Below, piece by piece: positions 10,459 to 22,037 of a stretch of 64,000 bases of DNA. Position numbers and translations under genes: made by a program. How positions within the stretch are numbered: the first letter of the stretch is position 1; every line of letters begins with the position of its first letter. Below the pieces are notes generated by a model. That model had not been told where the DNA came from, ran no database searches, and saw nothing but the letters and a program-made list of their open reading frames with translations. The stretch comes from Acarospora socialis (Eukaryota > Ascomycota > Lecanoromycetes > Acarosporales > Acarosporaceae), in NCBI GenBank assembly GCA_025617375.2, contig JAMYGW020000001.1:620001-684000 (forward strand), given 5' to 3'.

Positions 10459-12066
10459 TCATGTGGAATCAACGACGCCATTCTCCGCACCAGCCCCCAA
10501 ACTCGGCGTTCCCGCCCGACTCCCCTTTTCCCTCTTCGAAAGACTGATATTTTCCCTGAGCGCCACATACTCCGAGTCCGCATACCCCAGCACGCTCTGA
10601 ATCTCCGTACTCCGGAGTCCTCGGATGCGCAATATTTCCGCAGCCGAGTAGTTGACCAACGCCCTACCCACCTCGACGGGTTGCGATTTGCTCTTCTCGG
10701 AGGTGGGGGTTTGGCCTCCGTTGATTGTTTCTGTGTTGGAGGAGGAGTGGGGACGTTTGACGACGAGGAGCCGGACGGCTTCTTGTTGGGAGAAGGAGCC
10801 TTCGACGTCGACGACGCCGACGGGGAGGAGGCCGGCTTTGGCGACGAGAGCGCGGTGGGCGCCTTCGTCGATGTAGACGGTGCCGTGCGGGGCGAGGCCG
10901 TGGAGGAGCCAGAAGGAGCGGTCGCGGATCGGGTGCGGGTCCGGGAGGAAGCGGGTGTGGAGGAGTGGTTTGGGGAGGCCGTCGAGGTAGAGGGAGGAGA
11001 TGGAGCGGGAGAGGTGGACGCCGTCGGTGGGCGTTGGTGGGAGGGACGGCGATTCGGATTGTTGCTGTTTGGTGCCTTGGATGTAGCGGACGATGTTCGC
11101 TATGTTGCCCGGGTTGAATGAGCGCGTTATAACGGTGGTGATGCCGGCGGACGTGGCGAGGCGTGCGGCGACGATTTTGGTCGACATGCCGCCCGTGCCG
11201 AGGCTCGAGCCGGCTGTGGAGACGTCTGCTTCGAGGGTGGAGATGTCTTCGACGACTTCAATCGCCTGTGCGTCATGGTTCGTCCTGGGGTTCTTGTCGT
11301 AGAGACAGTCGACGTCGGTCATGAGAAATAGGTAATCTGCTTGAACCATTGCCGCTGTTATAGCTGAAAGGGTGTCGTTGTCGCCAAATTTGATTTCCTG
11401 GCTCAGTCAGTATGTGAGTTGAGCAATGTGTGTGAGCTACTTACAGAGACGGCTAGGGTATCGTTTTCATTGACAATGGGGATGACTCCCATGTTGAGCA
11501 ACTCGACGAATGTATTTTGTGCGTTGATATATTGCGTTCGCTGCAAATCTCCATCAACATGAATCCCACATCTTCCTCCATATCTTGGGTCCACTTACGT
11601 CGGCGATATCGTTCCTCGTTAGCAAGATCTGGGCGACAGGCTGCCGCAGGTGCCCGAACAAGCTGTCCCATAGCAACATAAGCCGGCACTGTCCCACGGC
11701 CGCAAGGGCCTATGTATCACTCAATCAGCTTCCCTGTCTCTTATATCTAGGTAGCTTCGTAAATAGTCCAAGGCATACCTGGATTTGCGGTAGATACTTC
11801 GGTTTCTTTTCGACGTCCATCCTCCGTAAGCCCACCGCGATGGCACCTGAGGAGACAATAACAACTTTGTGCCCATCCTTGCGTAAGTTGACCGCTGTTT
11901 CCACAATAAGACTGAGCGTGGATAGGATTGGTTGGTGAGTTTTCTCGTCAACGATGGAACTGGTACCTGCATCAAGCCCAGGGAATTAGCGACAGCTCAC
12001 GGAGATTTTGGTAGTCTCTCCCATACCGAGCTTTATGACGATGGTGAGATGCTTAGGCCCCTTCAT
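10459..12066 (-). CDS. PRO1: glutamate 5-kinase (proline biosynthesis)
   Basis: Phosphorylates the gamma-carboxyl of glutamate, the first step of proline synthesis in the cytosol. Five exons, all closing in frame to 457 residues: 12066-12027, 11965-11778, 11709-11599, 11540-11445, 11397-10459. Introns are 47-68 nt. The amino-acid kinase fold is clear: [14 protein letters not shown] (P-loop-like Gly/Ser), [15 protein letters not shown], the substrate loop [30 protein letters not shown], and [14 protein letters not shown]. The C-terminal third contains a PUA-type segment ([16 protein letters not shown]) as in fungal and bacterial long forms. Length matches the family. The start is at MKGPKHLT, upstream of the kinase strand. 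It is divergent from ATP23 with about 260 bp between starts, so promoter elements may be shared. Confidence 0.95.
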
Positions 12067-12323
12067 GCTTACCTGTCAAGCTGTAGTCCTCTTAGCTATG
12101 TAAAATTCATAAGCGCAATAACCACTGCCGACAGGAAGTAAAGCTTTGAGAAATATCAGGGAATCTGGGAGCACTTTTATGTCCAAGCTACGTGTCACAC
12201 CCCCGGATTTTCGGGCGTTAAAGTTGCCCTACGGCTCTCACCGCCTTCGCTTCTACCCGCCGCGCCGCCCGGTTGATATTGTTCGAGCATGGGTCGCATC
12301 ATCCTGTCGCATCTCCGTCACCA
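12067..12323. promoter_or_regulatory. shared upstream region PRO1/ATP23
   Basis: 257 bp separates the two divergent start codons. It must hold both 5' untranslated regions and core promoters. No clear TATA box seen on either strand. Confidence 0.6.
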
Positions 12324-13145
12324 ATGTCTGAAGCCGAGCCATCGTCAAAGCCACCGTCCAAGGACACAGGATACACGCCCGGTGACGGCACGTTCACGAA
12401 ATGGCGAAACATCTTCGCCGTCCTTTCCGGCTCGATGACCGACGAAGGCCAAGAGCAATTCCGCCTCGATCGCGATGAGCGCAACGAAGCATCTGACTGC
12501 AAACGCTGTGAGAAGCAGCGAGATTATCTACTACAATACAGTATGTCTCTATGCTTCTGTAACAGAGGTCACGGCTCACAAAGGCGTACCCCGCAGGTCC
12601 AATCATCCGCTTCATGCGAGAAAACATCGCACAACTAAATGGGGATATGAATAGCAGCAACATACGGTGCAGACGATGTACGACCCGGCAATCGGGAGGG
12701 TTTGATCCCGACTATGGGATACGGATCTGTGCGAATGAGCTGCGTAATCAGGGACATCTGGAGGATACATTGGCGCATGAGATGGTGCATGCTTATGATC
12801 ATCTAAGATTCAAGACCGAGTGGAGGGACAATCTGAAACACGCTGCTTGCACAGAGGTTCGTATAACAGCCTCTGGTTCCAATTGCAAAGGAGGTGCTGA
12901 GATGGCGTTCTGCGCAGATTCGAGCTTCTTCACTGAGCGGCGAGTGCCGGTGGACGCGCGAGTTCTTCACTCGAGGGCAGTGGAAGCTTACCCAGCAACA
13001 CCAGGAATGCGTCCGTCGACGAGCGGTTCTTTCGTTACGGGGTAGACCGACTTGCAAAGATGATGTTCAAGCGGCGAAGATAGTGAACGAAGTGTGGGAT
13101 AGTTGTTATGCAGATACTAGACCCTTTGACGAGATATATAGATAA
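12324..13145 (+). CDS. ATP23: mitochondrial inner membrane protease ATP23
   Basis: Metalloprotease of the intermembrane space that processes subunit 6 of ATP synthase and assists Fo assembly. Three exons: 12324-12540, 12597-12856, 12918-13145; 234 residues, the usual family length. The zinc site HEMVH is preceded by EDTLA and followed by [11 protein letters not shown], all characteristic. Conserved cysteines ([53 protein letters not shown]) match the family's intramolecular disulphides. The second intron uses a GTTCGT donor, required to join ACTE to IRASS. Start chosen at MSEAEPSS, the first ATG of the exon in a good context; an upstream in-frame residue run lacks homology. Confidence 0.93.
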
Positions 13146-13374
13146 AGCAAGTACGGCACTACCTTGCCAAGGACAGTGAAGCACTGGTTTTGTGACAACA
13201 CTGAAGGCTTAACCGAATTATGTTTGCTGTGTCTCTGGCGCCTGCCGTAACCCCCTTGAACTCCTAAGTCCATACCCGGTCATGTCCAATCCATGTACTG
13301 CATGCGTAACATATACGAAAGGATATCGTCAGCACACTACCTTGAAACTCGGGGCGGGGGCATTCGACGTTCAG

Positions 13375-14686
13375 CTATGGTTTCTCGGCCTTGCTCCCCG
13401 AACCTCGTTGAGCCGGCTTCTCGCCTTTCGGGCAATGCTTGACTATCCACGGATGTCGTTGGACGTCTGCCAGAGGGATGCGCTTCTCGGGATCCAGGAC
13501 CAAAAGCTATGTTTTCAATCAGTATTAACTGAGAATACTAGTCCGGAGGGTCATCCTACTCTCTTAATCAAATCCTTTGCCTCAGGGCTCACAAACGATG
13601 GCACTGTCATCTCGGCCCTGGCTATTCGCCTCTGTGTCATAACGGGTGTATCCTCAAAAGGCGCCTCCCCGACCAGGAATTCATAAGTCAACACACCCAA
13701 GCTCCATAAATCGACCTTTTCGCTGTAGAAGTTGTCTGAATTGCCCGGTTTGATCATCTCCGGCGGCAGGTAGTCTAGTGTCCCACACATGGTATTCCTC
13801 CTGTTGTTCGGTGCATGCACACTCCATCCGAAATCGGAGATCTTGATCTCTCCATGGATGCCCACCAAGATATTCTCCGGCTTGATATCGCGATGCATGA
13901 CATGCTTCTTGTGTAGATACCTCAAAGCAGCCGCCATTTGGGCAATATACTGTGAAGCCTTCCATTCCGGGAAGCGCGTCTCCCGGCGCAAGTGCTTGTA
14001 GAGTTCCCCTTTGCCGGCAAACTCGAGGACGAGGAAGACCCTCTTGGCGTCATGGAAATGCCCGTAAAGTTGAAGGATGTTCGGATGGCGCAAGTTACTC
14101 TGGATCTCAATCTCCCGACGGACCTGTTTCTCCACCTTCCCTTGCTGAAGTTCACTTTTGTGAAGAACCTTGAGCGCGCATACAAAGCCGGTGCTTTTTT
14201 CCTTGGCCAGGTACACCCGTCCGAATTTGCCCTTTCCGAGCGGCCTCCCGACCTCGAACATGCCCAGGTGCCCTTTGCTTGGTAGTGACGGCTGCTCCCA
14301 GAGGGGGTGTGATGTGCGCTGCAGCACTTTCTCTTGTGAATTGCGAGTGGATGCGGACATGTCGGCAGCTCTCTGTGCTGCTTGCGAGGGTAGAGTGACG
14401 GTTGTGATGGTAGCAGTCATCGACTTGGCTTCGATATTGTTTTCCATCGCCAGCTTGAGCAAATTCGACCGATTAGGGTGGGAGGACAGTTGTGTGGAAG
14501 CACCGAGGCCTGAGATTGACATCGCTGTCGATAGTGATCCCTGGACTCTGGTCAATCGCTGCAACCCCAGTCTGTGTATTGTTGACTTACTTTGAGCTTG
14601 TGATACGTTGGAACGGCATTGACAGGCTCATTTTCATCGTTGACGGACATGCGCTCAAAGTGCGCTTCTAGAGTACGAGCTGCCAT
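13375..14686 (-). CDS. IPL1: Aurora serine/threonine kinase (chromosomal passenger complex)
   Basis: Mitotic kinase that corrects kinetochore-microtubule attachment, working with INCENP, survivin and borealin homologues. Three exons: 14686-14591, 14540-13560, 13506-13375; 402 residues. Kinase motifs in order: Gly loop [19 protein letters not shown]-type [17 protein letters not shown] catalytic loop, DFGWSVHAP magnesium loop, activation loop [16 protein letters not shown] with the Aurora RRxT context, [15 protein letters not shown], and a C-terminal [18 protein letters not shown]. The short N-terminus is disordered and Ser-rich, as in fungal Aurora. The first intron is placed with its acceptor at 14541 (50 nt); an acceptor at 14559 would give only 32 nt. 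Divergent from TIP41. Confidence 0.95.
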
Positions 14687-14970
14687 GGTTGTGAGGAGTA
14701 AAAAGGTACGTTATAGTCGTTGTCGAGGAAGATGTCGGATCACTTTCGGATTGATTTAGTCCAGCAAAGGGAATTTGGCCAAAACACGGCCGTTGCTCGG
14801 GCGATGACATAGCGCGTAATCTATCAGCCCTGTGCGGGAAAGCCCGACGTAACTTAAGGTTCGCTGGCGTATTCGCTCTTGGAGGGGGCATCTCAAGTTA
14901 ACAATCTCAGGTTGAAGCGCTTCGAAAACCTAACAGATTGAAGAAGCTGCACGTTGTCAAACTTGACGCC
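14687..14970. promoter_or_regulatory. shared upstream region Aurora/TIP41
   Basis: 284 bp between divergent start codons. No recognised factor site; holds both leaders. Confidence 0.5.
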
Positions 14971-15904
14971 ATGGCAGCTAACAGCAATGGAGTTGATACG
15001 CACTATCCTTCTCCAGTCGACGCTGGCAACTCAATCACACAGAACGGGTTCAGAATAACCACGCGCAAGCTACCGATTTTGAAGTCTGGCCCTATCGACG
15101 AGATGACCTCCAAGCTACGCATAACCCCTCCGGAGATGATTTTTGGGGACAATTTGGTGTCGGTCGAACATCCAGCGAGCGGGTGGGGTATTACATTCAA
15201 CGCTTTCGACGCACTGGATCGGGTAGACAAGACTGGGCAATCCATGCTCAAAGTCGCATACTCACGAGAATGGCAGAAGAGCAGGTCCGCACATCAGAGC
15301 GGGAGCTGGGGAAGCTGAAGCTCGAAGCTAATCCGTTGTAGAGAAAAGACTCATGAGGGGATCAAGGAGATTGTGAAGCCGTTCGACTGGTCGTACACCA
15401 CCGATTACAAGGGAACATTAAGGACCGGCTCCCCATCATTTGAACCCTCGACAAAGCCTATACCTCTGGAACTTCTCAAGAAGCCTGATCCGATCCTGTT
15501 CTTTGACGAGGTGATGCTGTACGAGGACGAGCTGGCCGATAATGGCATTGCGATGCTGTCGTGCAAGATACGAGTCATGCCTGCGCGGATGCTACTGCTT
15601 TGTCGCTTCTTCATGCGCTTGGATGATGTCATCTTCCGGATAAGAGATACTCGGATATACGTTGATTTCGGGACTGGAGAGGTGATTAGAGAATATGTCG
15701 CAAAGGAGGATGAGTTTGAAAACGTTAGGATGGTATGCTGTATTCTGCTTTTCCATGGTTGAGGAGCGCGGCTGATTGCGACTGTAGAAGCTTGCAAGCA
15801 CACGAGAAGATGTGCCTGCCTTGATGCGAAATGCAAATAAGTTGGCAGATCTTCTGCCTGTTGTTGACAAGTTTCTGGATCGGGTACTTGTCAAGGAAGC
15901 ATAG
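14971..15904 (+). CDS. TIP41: TIP41-type TOR pathway protein
   Basis: Partner of TAP42 and type 2A phosphatases in TOR signalling. Three exons: 14971-15284, 15342-15732, 15788-15904; 273 residues. Family signatures are unmistakable: SKLRITPPEMIFGDN, GWGITFNAFDALDRVD, VKPFDWSYTTDYKGT, ILFFDEVMLYEDELADNGIAMLSCKIRVMP, LLCRFFMRLDDVIFRIRDTR. The first intron has donor GTCCGC, a poor match to the fungal GTANGT consensus, but it is needed to join REWQKSR to EKTHEGIKE. Start taken at MAANSNGVD (strong context); an in-frame ATG at 14938 would add 11 residues. Confidence 0.93.
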
Positions 15905-16189
15905 CTACGTTGCTGTTTCTGTTACCTCTACTTCACTGAATGGTGTTCCGAATGCAAGTATTGGCAATGTCGCATCTGAATGGCGCACTGGAGTTTGAGA
16001 GCGGGCCCGATGTGGAGCTGACTGTATGTATTCGTATTTATTTACTGATGTCGTCTCTTATTCTGTAGGACGCGCTTAAGATAGTGTAAATAGATGCGCT
16101 CAAGTAATGACGTCTAGAACATACCTTACACTTTCCAAATATGACCCTCAGAGATTGGGAACAGTAATTCGACAACGAACACCTCGTCA

Positions 16190-17312
16190 ATGGCTTCCAA
16201 ACGAGTATGCACCGCATGTCAGCGGTACTGTCAGGTAAGAGTCAGTTAATGACCCTTCAATGGCTTCTGCTAACCTCCAAAGTCCAACAGCGCTCGCCTT
16301 TCTATCTCACAGCCATTATCAACATATCGCACTCTCTCCACCACCCCTCACAGCTCCGCAGCCCACGCGACCGCATCCAAGACACATACACCGGCTGAAC
16401 TGGGACCACTCAAGGCTCCTGCACCCTCTCATGACGCCAAGACCAAAAGCAAGCCTCAGCCCCCTCCAGAAGCGAGCCCCACCTCCATCATTGCGCAGCG
16501 GCTCCGAAAACGAGCCAGCAGCGTGACGGAAACATACATCGCATACGGCGCCAGCGAACAGCTGATCAGAGAATGCGCGCGGCCGGCCGAATACTCGATC
16601 CCGCAAAGCAAGGAGAAGGGCGCGGAGACGCCCAAGACGAAGGATGGCGAAGATCTCGGCGTGGGTGAGGGATGGTGGTATACCGGTACAGCCCTCCTCT
16701 CCACATCACACTGCTATTCACATTGACTCTACGACCTACGCCCTGCGCACAAGCTGACGATCTCTCTATCCGCACCCGCCAGAGCTCGGCCTGGCCCCAA
16801 CCTTCAACACCTGGGCGCAAATCACCTTCCTGCACATGTACCTGCTGACGACGCGGATCCGGTGCTTTCCCGCCGAGCACGCGCCCACCTGGCACCAGCA
16901 CCTGCTCGACCACTTCTTCTACGAGGCCGAGAAGCGCATGACGGAGCTGCACGCGCTGCACGCGCGCGGCGTGCGCAACCGCTACCTGAAGGACCTGTTC
17001 GTCCAGTGGCGCGGCCTGATGGCGGGGTACGACGAGGGCCTGATGAAGGGCGATGCGGTGCTGGCGGCGGCGGTGTGGCGGAATGTGTTCAAGGCGGATG
17101 AGGATGTCGATTTAAGGGGCCTGGGCTTGGTGGTGAGTTATATGCGGAGGGTGCTGCGGACGTTGGAGATAGTGGAGGATGAGGTGATTGCGAGTGGGAG
17201 GATCAGGTTTGGGGATCCGTCGAGTGAGGTGGGGGTGGTGCAGGTGAGGAGTAAGATGATGGATGTGCCGGTTACGGAGGAAGAGATTCGGCCTGTGGAG
17301 GGCAGAGCCTAG
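16190..17312 (+). CDS. CBP3: ubiquinol-cytochrome c reductase chaperone CBP3
   Basis: Mitochondrial assembly factor for cytochrome b and complex III. Three exons: 16190-16234, 16283-16685, 16783-17312; 325 residues. The C-terminal chaperone domain is recognisable: TFNTWAQITFLHMYLLTTRIRCFP, HLLDHFFYEAEKRM, RYLKDLFVQWRGL, YDEGLMKGDAVLAAAVWRNVF and the LVVSYMRRVL helix. The N-terminus (MASKRVCTACQRYCQ, then Ser/Arg/Ala-rich sequence to about residue 60) suits a mitochondrial targeting peptide. The first intron uses an AAG acceptor at 16282 after a CTAAC branch point; the nearer CAG would break the frame. The middle exon is GC-rich, as is the third. Confidence 0.88.
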
Positions 17313-17820
17313 GTGTAGTGTTTTCCATTGGGGGCTGGCTAGGTCTTGTATGTTTTGCTGCAGGGCTATATATATATATATGCTATATCCAGACTCCACG
17401 ACCTTACGTGCTATCGTACCTTCCCTAACTTGCGCATAAAGCACCAAGGGTCACGCATCAAGACCAAAGGGCAAGCAATGACGACTAGATAGTGTAGCCA
17501 TTGACCTCCTCATGTTGTGCATACTAGCAATTCTCACTCTTTTGAAGCCGGAGCTTCTCTCTCGAGTCTCGTACACTCTTCACTCTCCATGCAAAAGCTT
17601 CTCAGACTACACCATCCTTTTCCCTTGTGCTGCTATTCGTGGCTTACTTTCTCACTAGCTTGGTCAGCATAAAACTCCCTTACAACTTCAAGTAGCTGTA
17701 AAGTCATATTCTTCCATGACAATGCCCTGGAGTAGTCCATAGGTTTCAAACGACGTACGAAGTTATTATAGCCCGGACTCCACTCAACAGACAACAACTC
17801 CTACACATCCTTTCCAACCC
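17313..17820. other. intergenic, convergent 3' ends; short TA repeat
   Basis: Holds the 3' regions of CBP3 and the aminopeptidase. A short TA microsatellite lies near 17366-17382. Nothing else recognised. Confidence 0.6.
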
Positions 17821-20276
17821 TTATCCTTTACCGAATAGATTTTTCTCAACCATAGCCCTACAAATCGGATGATAGAAATCTCGGTTCTTCTCAAACGTCC
17901 TGACAGCGAGATCTCGATCTACGGCATTTAGCTCCTTATACCTACGTGTCATCCAGCGGTCAGTTCCACCCTTCCCAGAAAGCGAAGGTTAAGCAACTTA
18001 CAGCGGTCTCACGAACTTCATCCTCCCAACCCTCCCCAGCAACTCCGCCGTGGGCCCATACACGCCCGGGTCTTGCGCCTTCAGCCCCACCACGAAATAT
18101 CTGCTGACGACCTCGACGTTCTGGCTTTTCGCAAACCCGTACCTTTCGCCCATGCGCTCGACGTCGTCTTTCTGCAGCGAATGGGCAAAATCCTGTACTT
18201 TTTCTAGGAACACGACTACTTGGTTTGCGGTCCAGCCGTCAATATCGCTCTTCTGTGGTTCGAAGCCCGCTTTGCCGCCATTCTTGGAAAGGACTTCCCA
18301 TTGGTCAGCGAGCTTGTAGCAGATGTCGACTAGGGAGGTGTCGAAGCTGGGTTTGGGCGGGAAGCCGGGTTTGTAGAACCAAGAGTCCCAGTCGAGGTCT
18401 TGGAGGAGTTTTGTGGCTGCGGAATCGGAGGCGAAGAATTCGAGGACGGTCGATTTGAAGTCATAGGAGTCGAGCGACTTTTGTTTGTATTTCGTAAAGT
18501 ACTAGGTCATACGTGTCAGCCGTGGACATGAAACAGGCTGATGTGCGTGCATACATGCGGAATGAACTTGTCCCACTTCTCTTTTCCCAATAGCTTTTCA
18601 AGATGGTAGAGGAACGTGAATCCCTTCTCGTATGGAACACTCGAGAAGGCGTCATCAGGGTCCTTGCCCTTTAGGTCGACAATCATCTTCGTGAACTCAT
18701 GCTCTTCTCCAAAGTTCGCTATCGAGTCAGACAATGCTTTCCATCCGATGATGGCGGAGAAGTCACGGTGAGGTTCACCATGTCTACCTTACGTTAGCAT
18801 GAGGCTGAAGTATGTTCTATCCAGGTGAATCGTACACCGTAGCTTGGATCTGAGAGCTGTCAGTAGTGCTACTGATATAATGGGTTACTCCTACTTACTC
18901 GACGCTCAAGGTAGGTGGTCCACCCTTCGTTTAGCCAGAAGTGTTCCCAGGAAGCGTTACTGACAAGGTTACCAGACCAACTGTGTGATAACTCATGTGC
19001 GATAACGTCGACATTCTCGCGATCCTATTTATATTACCGTTAGCAACGCCCGTTGAAATTTCCAATGACAGACTCGGATCCAGCAGAGCCTTCGGAGAAG
19101 TCAGGTGGAAACCCGGACGAAGCTCAATTTCCCAGGGTGCTCGGGTACGAAAGCGACCAGCTTTACAACGACTTACGCCAGAGATAATTGTCGGAGTAGC
19201 AAAGGTGAAGACCGGGTTTTCCATGCCCCCATAAGGAAAACTCGGCGGCAATACGAGAACATTGTAGGTCGTCCATGCGTACGGGTAAACAATGCTCTGC
19301 CTCGATAATCAGTACGGGAACCGCATGTCTACCTCTCAAGTCAACCCTCACCTCAGCAGTTTGGATGAATTTCTCGGTGTCTGCCTCAAGCTCCCACTTC
19401 GAAGCCTGGATCTCTTCTGGCCCAGTAGCTACTGTGCTGCGTGGGCCTATGGATGCAGTAGCAATGTCACTGGGAGACAGTGAGCGTAGAACTGTCATTC
19501 AAAAGACTGCGTCAGCTTACCCGCTTGCGATGGCAAAGAGATAGCTCGGAATTGGGGTGGCCTGCTTGAAGGTGTAGAGCAGAGTTCCAGGTCCGCCCCC
19601 TTTTCCTGGTACGAAGTCTCTCACGCCGGTAGACAGACCACTAGCAATAACGGGTAGAGGTGATCGTATGTTAAAGTCAAACGTGGACTTGACGTCGGGC
19701 GTGTCCTGGCAAGGGAACAGAGAGCGCGCGTGGATAGCTTGACATTGGGAGACTTGCTCGGCGTCAATACAACCCGAAAGAAAATCTCCAAACAGTGTAA
19801 AGCTCACACATGTAGGGATGCTTCTTGTTTGAAGTTTGGGCAGGTGTCAGCCATTGCAGAGCTGTACATCCTTCTGTAGTCTGAACTTGTATCTAAATAT
19901 GCCATTAGCCGGTAATAGTTGCAGCACAGAACCCACGGAGCCTTGGACTTACATCAACCTGGACAGTTTTGCCGTTTTCGACGCCTCTATCGAGTTTGAT
20001 TGAGAGTGCATTGCCATAGGGTTCAAGTCGGGACGACAGATCCCACTTCGGGGACGTTCCGTCAATCTTGATATTCTCGATATCGAGGTTGCTGGTGTCC
20101 AATAGTATCTCTTTTGCTTCAGCATTGGTGATAGACTTCATTTCAAGGACAACGTTTCCGGCCAGTCGTTCACGCTCGAAGTCAATATTGAAGTTGGTAG
20201 TCGTGTGAGTAGTGAGGAAGTTGTTGTAGTTCGATAGGGTATTGGGATCCCGCGGGGTATGTATGATGGTCTCCAT
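17821..20276 (-). CDS. leukotriene A4 hydrolase-type M1 aminopeptidase
   Basis: Zinc aminopeptidase/epoxide hydrolase of family M1. Ten exons were traced, all in phase, to 622 residues: 20276-19953, 19892-19808, 19752-19521, 19469-19352, 19296-19177, 19024-18899, 18849-18836, 18783-18555, 18501-18002, 17941-17821. Hallmarks: [23 protein letters not shown], the substrate motif PYGGMENP, the zinc site [10 protein letters not shown] with the third ligand in HFWLNEGWT, and a C-terminal helical domain ([13 protein letters not shown]). Exon 7 is only 14 nt and encodes IQATV with its flanks (LERR-IQATV-HGEP), which fits the family exactly. Start taken at [12 protein letters not shown]; an in-frame ATG at 20378 would add 34 residues of basic, possibly mitochondrial leader sequence. 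One intron uses an AAG acceptor. Confidence 0.94.
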
Positions 20277-20518
20277 TTTACGAATTACCATGCCTTGAGA
20301 TGGATTTTTTCCTGGTAGAAGCAACTGCGCCAGTGCTCCGATACTTCTATGGCGGAAGAGCCTATGCGTTACATTCATTCGTTGTTGATGTGACTCGACG
20401 AATGTTTGGTGGGGCGGATAATCACAAGGCGACGCCCGCTCTTACTCTCAGAACTTATATCACAGCAAATACGCATCGCCGCACCGTCAACTATGTATCT
20501 TGAAGCTAGCATACTGGG
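20277..20518. promoter_or_regulatory. shared upstream region aminopeptidase/kinase-like gene
   Basis: 242 bp between divergent starts (140 bp if the longer aminopeptidase form at 20378 is used). No TATA or factor site recognised. Confidence 0.5.
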
Positions 20519-21379
20519 ATGAAAGATAGCAATGAGCCAGTGCTTGATGGCGACCCTGTACTGCAAGACATGAAGACACTCGTGCCGCTCCAACATGGCG
20601 GTCATGCTTATGTGTTCAGAACCTTAGAAAACATGGTGCTGAAGATAGTAGGTTTGGTTTGATATGGTATACTCATACAAGACTGAGGTTCTCAGTTCAG
20701 GTTTCCAATGGCTGCAGTCAACGGCGTTCCCCCAGAGCAACTGAATCCCTACATCTACTTTGACCGCGAAGTACAGGCTTACAACCGCTTGGCTGCAGCC
20801 ATGGAGGGCCGTATTCCAGAGACGAAACTCAATTTCTCCATCACACCGGAGCAGGAACACGAGCTGCTTGGCTCACACATGAAATCCTACCAGCCCGGCA
20901 GGTACAGGCGCAAGGTGGGGAAGAGTGCGAAGGAACTGCCTCTTAAGGCCATCCTGATGGAGTATGTCGAGGGTCCGAGACTGACCAGAGAAGCTCTCCT
21001 TTCGAGTCAAAGCATGAAATCTGAGCTGCTGGATGCATTGAGCAAGATGCACGCACGCGGCGTGTTGTGGGGGGATGTCAAGTGGAGGAATGTTATTGTT
21101 CGAGGTCGATCGAGCCCCTCTGAGTCGGCTGAGCTACCATCAGTCGAAGAGAACTCGAAAGAGGCAGCTGAAGGTCAGAGAGCTCTCGTGATATTGGACT
21201 TCAGCAATGCACGCCTTCTGCCGTTGAACAACCCAACAGACGCACAGACCAATGTCGAATCGAGTATGTTAAGCACAACAGAATGGGAGTATAGAAGGCA
21301 ACAGGAGCTGGAGATAGTGGATAACATGATCAGTCATGGTCGGCTGACTGATAGTCAAGACAGCTTTCTTGCAGAATAA
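20519..21379 (+). CDS. small protein-kinase-like protein
   Basis: Two exons, 20519-20647 and 20696-21379, joined by a 48-nt intron; 270 residues. The first exon supplies PLQHGGHAYVFRTLENMVLKI, which looks like a kinase Gly-rich loop followed by the VLK lysine. The second supplies a candidate helix C glutamate (DREVQAYNRL), hinge-like ILMEYVEGP, a catalytic loop HARGVLWGDVKWRNVIV (Asp-x-Lys-x-x-Asn retained, classic HRD lost) and ILDFSNAR in place of DFG. The C-lobe is much reduced, so this resembles the atypical fungal kinase/aminoglycoside-phosphotransferase-like group rather than a eukaryotic protein kinase. Substrate unknown. Taking only the second exon from its ATG at 20708 would lose the nucleotide-binding half, so the two-exon model is preferred. 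Confidence 0.75.
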
Positions 21380-22037
21380 TCCACGAAAAAGCCTACCTGC
21401 TTCGTTTGATGCGGTTACCTAGAGGTACTGTAGACTGCTTCAGCCTATGCCCTCCATGGAGAGCAATGTCCCACGAGAGGCGTTGTATTGACAGCGGTGA
21501 CCATGTCACCACGGTGTTGATATGGCCAAGGAGCTAGTGCGTCAATCTTCACAACTTTCCATCCATGGTAGTGGAAGTGATCAAGTCGCGCGTCGGCGCT
21601 GATGGACTCTGTCGTTGAGATATCATACCTAAGGTGGGTACCTACCACCTCACTGGGGATCCAAGTGCACGGTCATGTGAGTGAGCCAAACCCCTGCAGC
21701 TTCCCGCAATGGCCCGTGCACCTAGTCAGGAACAGCAACCGCAAATCAGCGAGGCTGGTGCTCAAAGCTACCTTACCTTATTACTGGACCTCATCCTCCA
21801 CTTCGTACTCCGCTCACCCCGTGTCTGACTGCTACTGTCCATCGTGTTCCGTTCCTGTCATTCGTTTTGCCGACCATTGAGACGACAACGACTTTTCTTG
21901 AACTTTCCTCCCTTCAATTGTCACCAATCTCTCAGACTTCGAAGCAAGCTTCTGTACCCGCACAAGCGCAGCCCTAGTAGCGAAGCTCTACCTCCAACCA
22001 TCATCCACCTTCGAGGACTCCGTCTTCCTCGCACACA
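21380..22037. other. intergenic; likely promoter and leader of BTB gene
   Basis: About 660 bp between tail-to-head genes. The last 200 bp before the BTB start are pyrimidine-rich, typical of fungal 5' leaders. No other gene seen. Confidence 0.5.

Noticed and set aside
14559-14590. 32-nt first intron in the Aurora gene
   Set aside because: Below the usual minimum intron length; an in-phase acceptor at 14541 gives a normal 50-nt intron.
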